The notes beneath the pieces are model-generated. The model was not told the origin of the DNA, ran no database searches, and was given only the letters and a program-made list of their open reading frames with translations. Position numbers and translations under genes: made by a program. From NCBI GenBank assembly GCA_001515945.1, contig LOER01000007.1, forward strand, positions 1 through 34,469: a stretch of 34,469 nt of DNA, written 5' to 3'. Shown here one piece after another: positions 16,195 through 27,200 of the stretch. The DNA is from Desulfitibacter sp. BRH_c19. Its GTDB lineage: Bacteria; Bacillota; DSM-16504; Desulfitibacterales; Desulfitibacteraceae. Positions within the stretch are counted from its first letter, which is position 1; each line of letters opens with the position of its first letter.

Positions 16195-17490
16195 TTACTC
16201 CACTTCCACTTCTACTTCTGTTCCTGGCTCAGGCTCTACTTCCACTTCCATCATTTCCATGATTTGTTCCATGTATTCCTGCTGAGTAATTGCATTACTT
16301 AAATCAGGAAGCTCAATTTCTACGCCAAAGTCAGAGAGTATAAAATCACCCTGCATTTGCATATGCATACTTACAGGTCCTTCTGGAATCATTGTCTCAT
16401 CCAATTCAAACTTCAATTCCATATCCATAGACATTCCCTCAGTTAAGAATGTATCTTTATTGATATAGGTTTCAGTATAAAAAGTTAGCTCCATTGTCTC
16501 CAGCATAGACTTAATCACCTGCTGCATTTCAGCATTAACATCTGTCATTTCTTCTTGCTCTTCTTCAGATAGTTCAATGCCTCCAGTAACTAAATCTTCA
16601 AAATTGAAATCGCCCATCAACTCTTCTAGTACTTTTTTAAATGTATCACCATAAACATGGTTTGTTACCGTATAATACTCTTGACCATCTATTACTACAT
16701 CTTCCCCAAATTTATTAGTAATCCCAAATTGACGCATCATATCTACTGACTGCTGGGGAGTAATCTGAATAAGATTAGTCAAACCATCCATCATGCCCAT
16801 TTCAGCTAAATCCTGAACTATCCACTGATCGGCCATTGGCATTTTTTGATAGATAGCATTATCATACCATACCATTTCAGTAACCATAGTGTTTTGCGCT
16901 TCAAACATGGCCATCTCTTCTTCAGTCAAGCCCATTTCTTCAAAAGGCATCTCCATGGTTTGTCTCATGTACATTGCCATTGGTTCCTGTTGAAATACTC
17001 CTTCCATTGTCATATTCATTTCAGGAATTTGTGGCATTTCAGCCATTTCGGCAGCTTCTGGCGTAGTAATGTCCATTACAATTACAGCATCTCCGCTCAT
17101 CTTGTATGTATTAAACTCCTGTAATAGCTCTGTAGACTTGACAACTAAATCATCTGCAGATAAATCACCCTCAGGTAAATCACTAACTGATTCTTGCCAG
17201 AACACAATCACTTGATTGTTGGAACTGTCCCATTCTACCTCTCCACCGAGATTTTCAAAGAAGTTACGAAGAGCTACATAGCCTTCCTCTTCAACAGTTA
17301 CTCCTAGTGTACTAGTTAACGAATCTGCCGAAATATAGCTGACACCATTTTCCAAATACATATCAGCTACATAATCCTCACCGTTAAAAGATAAGGACAC
17401 CCCATCAGCAAAAGCCGCTGGTGTTGCTAGGACTACTACTAAAAGGCCAATCAATAGTAGCAACCCCATTTTCCTTCCCATAATCTTCAT
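16195..17490 (-). CDS. Methionine-rich secreted protein, copper amine oxidase N-terminal-like domain plus DUF6612-like region
   Basis: 431 residues. Signal peptide ends near ATPAAFA. Residues about 30-98 match the copper amine oxidase N-terminal-like domain (SYISADSLTSTLGV, NFFENLGGEVEWDSSNNQVIVFW), which in Clostridia is a surface module, not an oxidase. Residues about 105-410 resemble DUF6612/LolA-like secreted proteins (MSGDAVIVMDI; TETYINKDTFLTEGMSMDME). It is very rich in Met (about 44 by my count, near 10%) and Glu, and ends in an acidic VEVE tail. GGGGGAA precedes the start. Possible roles are lipid or hydrophobic ligand binding, or metal/oxidant buffering; none is shown. A degraded partial copy lies at 7102-7213. 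Confidence 0.8.
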   Translation of the reverse strand: MKIMGRKMGLLLLIGLLVVVLATPAAFADGVSLSFNGEDYVADMYLENGVSYISADSLTSTLGVTVEEEGYVALRNFFENLGGEVEWDSSNNQVIVFWQESVSDLPEGDLSADDLVVKSTELLQEFNTYKMSGDAVIVMDITTPEAAEMAEMPQIPEMNMTMEGVFQQEPMAMYMRQTMEMPFEEMGLTEEEMAMFEAQNTMVTEMVWYDNAIYQKMPMADQWIVQDLAEMGMMDGLTNLIQITPQQSVDMMRQFGITNKFGEDVVIDGQEYYTVTNHVYGDTFKKVLEELMGDFNFEDLVTGGIELSEEEQEEMTDVNAEMQQVIKSMLETMELTFYTETYINKDTFLTEGMSMDMELKFELDETMIPEGPVSMHMQMQGDFILSDFGVEIELPDLSNAITQQEYMEQIMEMMEVEVEPEPGTEVEVEVE

Positions 17491-17681
17491 ACTCTTTCCC
17501 CCAAACTTAAATTTTTTACTACCACTAATAACTAAAGGATCCTAATTTACTTCTTTAAAAGAAACATTAGATTGAAGTAGTCTATTTTCAACTATTCTCT
17601 CTTAGGTTTAAGGAATCCTCTTTAAAACTAAACGAATTTATTCCAAATTTTAGATATAATTACTAATTGAAGTAAGATCTT

Positions 17682-17785
17682 AATTCAGGGGAGTTTTTAC
17701 TCCCGCTGAATTTTAGAGCTACGAATGAATGGCTTAGTTGGCGTTACTCCCACTTGTAGAAGATGGGAGACTTACGCCAAGTTAG
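17682..17785. mobile_element. Paired hairpins resembling an IS200/IS605-type element end
   Basis: Two hairpins lie side by side in the 295-bp gap before the SLH gene end. 17682-17712 has AATTCAG and GGAGT pairing with ACTCC and CTGAATT. 17738-17780 has TTGGCGT and CTCCCA pairing with TGGGAG and ACGCCAA. Neither has a T-run, so they are poor terminators. Paired subterminal hairpins and CTCCCAC-type stems recall ends of IS200/IS605 elements in Firmicutes. No tnpA or tnpB is present, so this would be a scar. The rest of the gap (17515-17680) is AT-rich with nothing else recognised. Confidence 0.35.
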
Positions 17786-19327
17786 TCAGTTAAAAAGTAT
17801 AATATTTTCCCTGTAATCTATTTGTAAATCTTTCTCTAAAAACTCCAGAAATCTTGTAAGCATTGCTGCAGCTTCAGCCCGTGTCATCACCTGATTAGGG
17901 TTGAAATTATTGGCGGTATCCCCGCCTACCAGGCCAACTTCCCGGGCAACATAGACACTATCCTTAGCCCAATTTGGAATCCTTGCATCATCACTAAATT
18001 GGGTTCTAAAACCGGGTGTTGGAGCTTTACTCTCAAATCCCAGAGCCCGAATAAGAATTGTAACAGCTTGAGCACGGGTAAGAGGGTCATTCGGTCCAAA
18101 CTGTATAGCTGAAACACCTTCAATAATTCCTTTATCAAGTGCCTCCATAACATAGTTAAAGTCCGGATCTGTGGAACCTACATCTATAAATGGAGATATT
18201 TCATCCTCAGGCTCGGCATATCTAGTTCTTCTGGTTGGTCTTTCCTCTTCTTCAGCATTAGACTCAACCTTAATATTACAGGCCCTAATTATTCCCTTTG
18301 TAAATTCTACCCTTGTCATTGGTACATCAGGCAAAAAGTATTCATCTATGTTATCAAAAACGTCTAATGAATACATTCTACGTATGTTATCCTCAGACCA
18401 ATGGCCTCCAACATCCCTGAATTTAGGAACAATCAGGCTTTCAAGCTCTGGAACCATCTTCTTTGACAGCTGAAGGACACCCCTATCCCGACCACTTGCA
18501 AGAGGACTTCCCTTAACCATCCTGGGCAGATTATAATCATACATTGAGACCATTTCTCTATTGGTTGTTCTAACATGTCCCCCTTCAAAGCTGATCAAGC
18601 TTGGGCTACTTTCAGAATAAATCAGGTTTTTGTGAGTGCTGTCTGACGCTTGGACTTTATAAGAACCTCCCCAGGCAATTTCCTCTGTGATATCTTCTTC
18701 ATCATCCTCACCCTCTATCAACAGCTCTCTTTCAGTATTAATAACATAATTTATTATCTGAGTTTCAGTCTTTCCCCAAAAATTCTCATAGCCCACATTT
18801 CCTCCAGAAATATCAATCATCACTCTTCCCTGACCACTATTAATGTTGTATATTTTCTTACCTGTAATATTGCCTAAATAATATTTGGCTGCAGGTCTAT
18901 TATCTATGACATCAGATTTCGAGAAAAAATAATCAGCAAGGACATATTTGTCCCCATTTATCTCAATTGTCTCTTTGTAGCTTGATATCTCAGTCTGTCC
19001 CAAAGTTTGCCCCTTATCAGGCCTATCAGTAAAGGTAGTATTATAGGACATTGTTCGGTCAATCTTGCCTTGCATTGATTTGTCTTCTGGTTCTAAGGTA
19101 AACCGATAGCTATTGGTTAGTGAGGCGCTGGTTCCCATTTCAGGTTCAGTAACTTTTACCGTACCCACAAACTTAATGGGTTCACCACTAATAAATATAT
19201 ATTCTTCATACTCGTATTCATTATATACTCCACCTAAAAAATCAGGAGGTACTGCTAATCCAACTCCACCAACAGCTATCAACACCAATACTATTGTCAT
19301 AAATCTAAGTAGCTTTAAATATTTCAT
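17786..19327 (-). CDS. S-layer homology (SLH) domain protein
   Basis: 513 residues. Signal peptide (hydrophobic core 9-25). Residues 26-300 are an unrecognised, Tyr/Ser/Thr-rich extracellular region. Three C-terminal SLH domains follow: about 303-365 (FRDVGGHWSEDNIRRMYSL), 375-430 (FIDVGSTDPDFNYVMEALD) and 443-495 (FSDDARIPNWAKDSVYVARE), with TRAQA and TRAEAAAMLTR motifs. SLH domains bind pyruvylated secondary cell-wall polymer, so this is the probable wall anchor of the surface operon. GGGGGTT precedes the start. It is the last gene of the four-gene group but is 290 bp from the previous one. Confidence 0.93.
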   Translation of the reverse strand: MKYLKLLRFMTIVLVLIAVGGVGLAVPPDFLGGVYNEYEYEEYIFISGEPIKFVGTVKVTEPEMGTSASLTNSYRFTLEPEDKSMQGKIDRTMSYNTTFTDRPDKGQTLGQTEISSYKETIEINGDKYVLADYFFSKSDVIDNRPAAKYYLGNITGKKIYNINSGQGRVMIDISGGNVGYENFWGKTETQIINYVINTERELLIEGEDDEEDITEEIAWGGSYKVQASDSTHKNLIYSESSPSLISFEGGHVRTTNREMVSMYDYNLPRMVKGSPLASGRDRGVLQLSKKMVPELESLIVPKFRDVGGHWSEDNIRRMYSLDVFDNIDEYFLPDVPMTRVEFTKGIIRACNIKVESNAEEEERPTRRTRYAEPEDEISPFIDVGSTDPDFNYVMEALDKGIIEGVSAIQFGPNDPLTRAQAVTILIRALGFESKAPTPGFRTQFSDDARIPNWAKDSVYVAREVGLVGGDTANNFNPNQVMTRAEAAAMLTRFLEFLEKDLQIDYRENIILFN

Positions 19328-19358
19328 GCAGCAACCCCCAGTTGTTTGTTTTAGAATA

Positions 19359-19375
19359 CAGAAGTCAGAAGCCAG
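19359..19375. repeat. 17-bp dispersed repeat, copy 1
   Basis: CAGAAGTCAGAAGCCAG occurs here, 32 bp upstream of the SLH gene start, and again at 33494-33510, 27 bp upstream of the yvrJ start. Both have the same orientation relative to the minus-strand gene and lie beside further GTCAGAA/CAGAATA-like degenerate units. Confidence 0.85.
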
Positions 19376-19407
19376 AATACAGGGAAATGGCGTATGGAGC
19401 GAACCAT

Positions 19408-19539
19408 AATTAAATTATTTTGCAATTCTTAGTTTATGAAAGCTAAAAAGACGTAATGATTTGCTTGTTTGAGTGAAGCGAGTTTGCAAAGCATAGGCTT
19501 TATGATTGAAATAAACTCTAGAATTGCTAAAATTTAATT
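19408..19539. repeat. 132-bp imperfect palindromic element between surface genes
   Basis: Left arm 19408-19437 and right arm 19511-19539 are about 30-bp imperfect inverted repeats (AATTAAATT, GCAATTCT, GTTTAT blocks). Inside are further nested pairings (AAGCTA with TAGGCTT; TTTGC with GCAAA). The whole folds into one long stem-loop and contains no gene. It could be a MITE-like element or a structured spacer RNA. It lies between the unknown secreted protein gene and the SLH gene. Confidence 0.6.
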
Positions 19540-19617
19540 GCCAGGTGAGCATAATATGCCCTTTTCCTATGTAAGTAGCTGCTAACTCTGGTGACCAAGC
19601 AATACTGCCTTCAGACT

Positions 19618-21276
19618 TTATTTTACTATGACCACCTTACCCCTGAAATCATCCCTTACTAGATACAGCCTGTCTCCTATTTTCAATTCCTCGGGTAATA
19701 TAAGCTTTCCATCCTTTATTACAATAGCTCCTTCTAGATTAACCCTTAAAGAAGAATTCTTGGGAACCCACTCTTCATGTCTATTGCTCCAATCATTAGC
19801 ATTCCTTAATGTTGTTGTCCAGCCCACATTGCGATCATCCTCAATAACCTCAATAATCCCATTAGTAACTCTTTGCTTTAGAAGAGAATCAAGATCTTTC
19901 ATTAAACCTATAGAAGCTATCCGATCACCATCAGTATAGATATATCCATACCAGCTTTTTAAATTATTATTTCTAGCATAACGGCTATCCTCATCTACAC
20001 TATAATCCGTTGAATAGAATTCCTTGGTTGTTAGATATGTATCAGTTTCCATATCATAAATGAAAGTATCATTGTCGTAGAAAAGCTCCTTTTCTTCATC
20101 AAAGCCTTCCCATTGATTTTTATTCAAAATAAAGAAATCATCTATCCTGACCAGATCCTCAACAACCATCTCAAGTCTTCCTACATATAATTGGTGATTA
20201 CCAATAGTAGAATTATTGATATCCTCATTCAAAATATAAACCAAGCTGGCCAATCTGCTATCACCATAACCATCGCTTATTACAAAAGCATCAGCCTGGG
20301 AAGTTAAAGAATACATATCTACTAATCTGTCATTTTTGATAACAACTGTGCTGTCGTTAAAATGGAAGTTCCTGTTGTTACTTAGCTCAAAGCCTTGGGT
20401 ATACCAGTTTATATCCTGTATCTTATCATTATAAAAAGATTCATAGTTATTTTTTATGAGCATCCTTTCAATTCTTTCAGTATTAAAAAAATCCTTTGTT
20501 ACCATATATACTGTGCTTCCAGAATAATAGCTAAAATTAGTAAGTGGGATCTGATAGCCGCCTGCAAACAAGGGGATATCCAAAGTATATGGAAGACTCA
20601 TGTGATTATTATATTTTTGCCAATCACCGTTTTCAAATAAATGAACATCCTCCAAGGAAATGGAGTTAGTAAATCTATTAGAAACATTAAGGGTTCCCTT
20701 ATAAATATTATTAATACGAATGGAGTCCCCTTCAATTTCTATTCTACTAGCAACCCTACTATCCACTTCATCAAAGTAAAGCTTAATCCTATCTCCTACA
20801 TAAAGCACATCTAAAGTAACCCTAACTCCTTTTTTTTGAACTAGAGTTACAGGCGATATGAAAAATGTTTCCTGCTCCCCTGTAGCCAAACTTACCTGGA
20901 TTTGGTCCCTATCTATTCTAGCGACTACGCCACTTCTTACCTTGCGCCCTGGAGTTATATATCCCAGGTTTGCAGTTGAGTATCCCTCCAAAAATTCAAC
21001 CTTACCATCTCTAACCTGAACATAAACTTCTATGCCTGGCAAAAAATCAGCAAGGTTTACTGGCCTATTGTCAATTTCAAATCGAGCACTTTCTCCAACA
21101 GGAAGGTTGTAGATGGTTCCATCATATTCTTCAAAAAGTACAAAGTCACTACCTCTGTCCAGCAAAAATCCTTCTACAGTACCTTGCCTAAAATTAGAAT
21201 ACAACTGTGCAGATGCAATGGAACCCACTAACACAATTAGCACTAACAGTAAGATAAATCTAAATGATCTCTTCAT
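19618..21276 (-). CDS. Secreted protein of unknown function in the surface operon
   Basis: 552 residues. Signal peptide MKRSFRFILLLVLIVLVGSIASA. The rest is soluble, rich in Asp, Asn and Tyr. It looks like small beta-barrel segments repeated around phrases such as GTVEGFLLDRGSDFVLFEE, GVVARIDRDQIQVSLATGE, GDRIKLYFDE and, near the end, EELKIGDRLYLVRDDFRGK. No family was recognised. Its ribosome site AGGAGG is embedded in the last codons of the giant IPT gene and its ATG lies just 5 bp past that gene, so translation is coupled. A role in assembly or display of the IPT protein is inferred from this. Confidence 0.85.
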   Translation of the reverse strand: MKRSFRFILLLVLIVLVGSIASAQLYSNFRQGTVEGFLLDRGSDFVLFEEYDGTIYNLPVGESARFEIDNRPVNLADFLPGIEVYVQVRDGKVEFLEGYSTANLGYITPGRKVRSGVVARIDRDQIQVSLATGEQETFFISPVTLVQKKGVRVTLDVLYVGDRIKLYFDEVDSRVASRIEIEGDSIRINNIYKGTLNVSNRFTNSISLEDVHLFENGDWQKYNNHMSLPYTLDIPLFAGGYQIPLTNFSYYSGSTVYMVTKDFFNTERIERMLIKNNYESFYNDKIQDINWYTQGFELSNNRNFHFNDSTVVIKNDRLVDMYSLTSQADAFVISDGYGDSRLASLVYILNEDINNSTIGNHQLYVGRLEMVVEDLVRIDDFFILNKNQWEGFDEEKELFYDNDTFIYDMETDTYLTTKEFYSTDYSVDEDSRYARNNNLKSWYGYIYTDGDRIASIGLMKDLDSLLKQRVTNGIIEVIEDDRNVGWTTTLRNANDWSNRHEEWVPKNSSLRVNLEGAIVIKDGKLILPEELKIGDRLYLVRDDFRGKVVIVK

Positions 21277-21281
21277 CGCTA

Positions 21282-24200
21282 CTACCTCCTGCTCCCTATA
21301 ATAAGATATCTTCCAAGCCTGTCTGTAACAGCTGTAATTGTACTCGAACCTGCTTCATACATGTTGTACTCAATAGGCTCCCAGATACCCCTATTCTCAT
21401 CATACATGTGCAATTTAAAATCATCTAGCCTTCTCATATCAGCCTTTGGTTTATCAAAATCCATACTGAGGTTGATAAAAGAGCGAAGGTAATCTATTTT
21501 AATGTTTTCCCTACCTAGATAAATATTTGCTTCTAGAAGATAGGGGGTGGATAAGTAATTCCCACCAGTAACATTAAGGTTTTCATTTATTGGAGCTATT
21601 CTAAAACGGGCCCCAGCATCATCCCTGCTTTTATTACTATTGACAGTAGTATTATTAAAGGCACTTGGATTAAACTTAATTGAGAAATCCTTACCAATTA
21701 CATTAATATCCTTTGCTCTGTTGTTAGCTATAACTGAAGCTGGTATGCTGATAACTATCTCATTACTACCCGCAAGCTCTCCTCTTAACAGATCAATGAC
21801 AATATCCTTATCATCAAAATCCTTGGTGCCAATGTTAACATCTGCCCTTTGACCGACCCTTGTAAATTGAGTATTTTCATTTATCGCTCCATCATCATCT
21901 GGATAACCAACGCTTCTTCCAGTAGTTACCTCATTGCTCTCAATTGAAGGCGGAGATGAACCAAAGTTTCCTACTGCTTTTATCACAAATCTGTAATCAG
22001 TTCTCGGTTCCAAGTTGCTATAGAGATAACTTGTTAATTTAGTAGAAACTAAAAATTCCATTGGTTGATCATCAACTATAACAAAAATTTCATACTCTTC
22101 AGCACCCTGCACCTCACTCCAATGAACCCGTATATATCTATCATAGACAAGTTCAGCTGCTACACTATGGGGTGCTGTCAAATCTGGAAGAGCATAGCTG
22201 ATATCTTCATAAATATCTGTAGCTCCACCATCACTATTAATCACTATCACACCCCTGTCATTAAGTCGTCCCAATGGAGTTTCAATAATCATGGTTTCGC
22301 TATCTATAAATTCCTCCAGGGTGCCATCAACTCCAGACAGGAGTTGATACGGTTCACCATCAATATATATAATATTTTTACCATCTTCGCTTTCCCCTGT
22401 TGCCAGAGCTTTAATTTCAGGATTAAAGACAATTCTAGAATCAATCTCATATCCTGCTCCCTTTAACTTAATGCTCTGTCCCCCTTCAACAGAAATGTTG
22501 GTAATCAGACTTGTCTCAGTAGGATCATCAGGGTCCACAAGCGCACTAATAGTAGGACTGCTTATATAATAGAAAATTCCACTCGGTCTAGACACAGCAC
22601 CATCGTAATTTTCTATTTTTACTTCCACAGGACCTGGAACATTAGGAGGTGTTACAACACGTATGGTCCTGTAATCTAGTCTAGTTACATTATGGGGAGC
22701 AATTTGGACCTCACCAAAAAATACTAATGGCGGGTTGCCAAGGTGATCCTCTCTAAAGTCTTTTCCAACAATTATTACCTGTGTACCTCCCTTTGCGGGA
22801 CCCTTATCAGGTGTAACACTCTCCACTTCAGGAAAAGATTCGCCCTTGATAAATTTAATGTAAATCGGCTTGGGCTGGACCTCATCAGAAGATGCACTAC
22901 CGCCATCCTCATTAATCACAGTTACCCTAAAAAGCTGCCCTACTCTATCCTCAGGCACTTCAGGAACAGTAAACGTTAATCTTGTAGGTAGATTATAAGT
23001 TAAATAAATATCATCCGAGGGAATTATCATGATATTAGAAATCTGAACCACTGCACCTTCCCTAAAGTCACCACCTATGATACTGACGGTATTTCCACCC
23101 CTGTAATTTAAATTAAGTACCAGCACGTCCTGTTCATCGTCAGGCACAGGGTCTCTGCCGTCCATTGTCATATTGACAATATAAGGTCGGCTGTCAGGAT
23201 TAAGATACTCTAATTCACCCTGAGCGATACTTCCATCTGGGTTAACAACATAAAGATTTACTTGTCCAACTGTATAATAAGCAGGAGTATGAACAATCAA
23301 GTGATAGCTCCCAAAGTATTCAACTGCAGGGGCATACCCAGCATCAACTAGAAGGCGATTTTCTACAATTTCAAAGCGAATTAATTCCTCAAATGGATAA
23401 GCAGTACCTTCAGATAGTAAATCTGTAGTATTAATAAAAACAGGTTCTGACCTAACACCTCTGTATTCATGGGTATATGTTTTTCCGTCAAGCATGATGG
23501 ATACTCGAAGCACTCCATCTCCTGAGCCATCATACTGGGTAATAAGCCCACCAGGTAATCTGACAGTCGCTCTGTGGGACATGATTACTCCAGAATTTTC
23601 GTCCTCCCTTGGCAGATCTTTGTTAGTCCTATCTCCTACCTTCACCATGGTCAAATTCTTTTGCTCGGCAACAGAATAGCCTGTTTCAGTATCATAATCA
23701 GGTCTTAAAAGGGTTATAGAGCTCTCTGCAAATTCATTTCCTAATATTTCCACCCGATCTCCACCATATTTACTAGCCTCGCCAGGCACAATACTTGTTA
23801 TTTCAGGCTTTAATATTTTATAGGTAAATGTAGTACTGTTTGAAATACCAGCATCATTATTGATTACATATACATCTACCGATCCATCTACTCCGGGGGG
23901 CACAATTACCTGGAGATATCCATAATTAAACTCAACAATTTCAGCTTCTTTATTTCCAAAATAAACCTTAGGTAAAAGAACTGATGTAAGAATTTGATAG
24001 TCTGAGTTATACTTGGAAGGAGCCTGATAATCTGAATCCTTCGGTGCCTTGGCTGTATACTCTCCGTCACCATCCAAATCTGTAAAGAACTCTCCTTGGT
24101 CGTACCTGAAATTTCCATTTATATCTGTGAAGGGTTCAAAATCTCTAAAATCGCTTCCAAAGATTTCAACAACATAACCGCCAGATGCAGCCTCCTCTAC

Positions 24201-27200
24201 AGGGGAAATATAATCGATTACAGGATTACTTGTGGGAACAACATAGGTATAACCGCGAATAACACGATCAGTATCTATATTTTCCCTTTCCACATGTAGG
24301 GGTTTATCATATGAAATATTAAAGGTACCCCCATCAGGGTTAACCAAAACTATGGGCACTATAATTCTATCTGTACCCTTCTCTTTAATATCCTCATCAT
24401 AAGCGGGCACCCTAACTTGCATTTCTCGGCCATCAAAGGAAACCTCAACATCCCCGGTAGGAACCTGCTGACTACCCAAAAATACCTTTGTCTTTTGATT
24501 ACCAGTATCCACAAATTTGTAGGTTTCATTAGAATCATCAAGAATAAAAGTAATTATATTTCCGCCACTGTCAGGCCCCTGATCAGGTCTTACATCCTTT
24601 ACAACCGGGAAAATCATCGGTGATGAAAAATAGCGAAAAGCATCAGTTAAAGTTTGACTCTTAATATCAGGGTTAATGATTGTAACATCATAATAGCCTG
24701 GTCCAGTCCAGGGGCTACCAGCTAGTACCGGTACTGTAAATGTCAGCGTACTGCTATCAATATACTGCACTTTGCTGCCTGTTATCTCATGGTAGCCTTC
24801 AACCATTTCTATAAGATAAGGGGTATAGGCTGTCAATGAAAGGTAAATCTCACCCTCACTATCTATTAAGGCTATTTCTCCTTTTTGCGGAAATTCTATT
24901 TCATAAATATAGCTTGCTCTTACAGCAGTAAAGACTTCACTATCTATATCGTAGCCAACAGTATAGCGGTTTCCAAGTCCATCTTCAATTACATAATTGT
25001 TTTGAACATCACGAATTATTCGATAGAATTTATTCGTATTTTCATCAACCAGCAAAACACTATTGAAATTGCTTCCCAGTTCAAGTTGTGCAATATTCTC
25101 TCGATACTCAAAAACATTATCTCTGACAATAAAGTCATCCTCAACAAAGGGAATTAACTCAATTTTGTTGTTAGGCTTTCTATTGTATTTGTTAATATCA
25201 TGCCCATCCATAAGAACCCTGCTGCCAATAAGCCTGTACATCAAAAACTCATCAATGTTAGTTATATCATCGACGACAACAGTAGGGTCCGGTCTTAAAA
25301 AGCTCTCCCCTTTCATAGTAACTAGTGTATTAGTGGTCCCCTCTTCGGGATTAATGAAATATAACTGGGGTTCAGTATAGGTAGACGAATATGTAAATGG
25401 ATGTGTAGCTATTCCGCCTTCAGGGTTTATGATCTGGAGCTGGGTAACTCCTGGTCTACCCGGAGGTGCAATAAAGGCGATAAACTGATTATCTCCTGAA
25501 AATTCAATGTCAGTAACTTCCTTGCCATCTATATAAACCTTGGCACCTGGACGTAGATTACTACCTGTAATCCAAACAGGAACCCCTCCGTCTACAGTAA
25601 CCAGACTGGGATCCACATAGGTTATTCTAGGAAAGTCATTGACGCTGATTACCTTAAAACTTATCATTTCAAAAGATTCCTGATTTTCAAAAATATCGCT
25701 GCCACGTTGAGGGTTAAAAATTGTAATACTTCTGCTTGTCTCAGATAATACTGGAAAAGACGTAGCGCTATCTAAACCGGTTTTAACATAGATTAAAATA
25801 GTATCACCTATCTCATTGCCGGGAGTACCAGCAACTTCCACTCCATTTTTAAGCACCTCATATTCCAATGGAACATAAGTATTCTCAATCGGATCATAAA
25901 CTCCACTTCCTGAAAGATTAGGATTAATATCTACGCCACCAATGCGTATTATGGGTTTGCTGATTCTTTCTATTCCGTTTTCGTCAAAATAACGGGTAAC
26001 CAGAAAATTATCACCCTTAACAGCTATCAGCAGCTCATCTCCCACAGATGGGTGTATATAGTAATCTCCATCTGCATCTTCTGTAATAGGTATAACCGAA
26101 GGTATGACTTCTATAACATTAGGGACAACAGTCGAAGGATGATATGTAAAACCATCTTCCTCAATCACTTCTTTGACAATATCCAAGTCTGTCCTATCCT
26201 CGTCAATAAATTCAATCTTTGTCTCCATTCTTACAACTACATCATGGATTTGTTCCTCCTCAAGACCAAAGTTTCTCGTTTTTACTATGAATCTATTGAT
26301 TGCTCCTAAATCATCAGGATCAAAGATGAACTCTATGATATCTAATTTGTCACCAATAGTTACAGTATACTGTCTAGTTACAGATACATCGTAAGTATCT
26401 CCTCCCAACTCTAACTTACCAGTTCCATAATCCATAACTATAACCCCATTTTGAATCTCAAAACTCTCATCCTCTAGATCGGCATCAGGGTTAAAATCAG
26501 GTATATTATGTTGGGCAAAATCATAACCGGAAATGGTTACCTCCCTTGGATTTCTAGATATGGCATTGTCAGGTTGGATGCTTACAATCCTGGGTTCATT
26601 TCCAATTCGAAAAACTGTAAACTCTTGGTCGTATACGAATGTGGAATGTAAACTTTGCTGAGAATTAGCATTAGTAAATACAATATGATATGGACCGGCA
26701 GCCACATCCGGTACTTCCACAGTAATAACATCATCTCCATCTTGTCTTTGCACACGCCGAAAGTTTGTTGCCATGTTTGCTACTGTAAAAAGGTTCGGAT
26801 TGTCCAAATCACTAATAAAATATATATCATAGTCTTGATTGAAGTTTTGCCTGGTAAATTGAACATCACTTCCCGGCTGACCCGCATTGGGAAACATGGT
26901 CATTCCATCAAGTGCCAGATCTCCTGCAATCCTCACAGCATTACTATAAACAAAAACAACTTCCAGGGTATAATCATCTTCATCTACTGCAGCTCTTTCC
27001 CTGGCAATACTTATATTCTTAGTTCCCGGGGTAAATGGTTGTGCAGGGTTTTTGGGAATAAGATTCACCTGATTAGTCTGGCCAATAATTTCTTCCGCTT
27101 GTGCTTCAACGCTCCCAACCATTATTATATAATCTTCTGCATTAATTACTAGATTCACTAAAGTTGCAGAACCCTTTATGATTATCTCTTCATCCACATC

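Noticed and set aside
16846-17124. Plus-strand frame resembling one at 7130-7396
   Set aside because: The likeness is real but comes from the minus-strand coding remnant shared by both places, not from a plus-strand gene.
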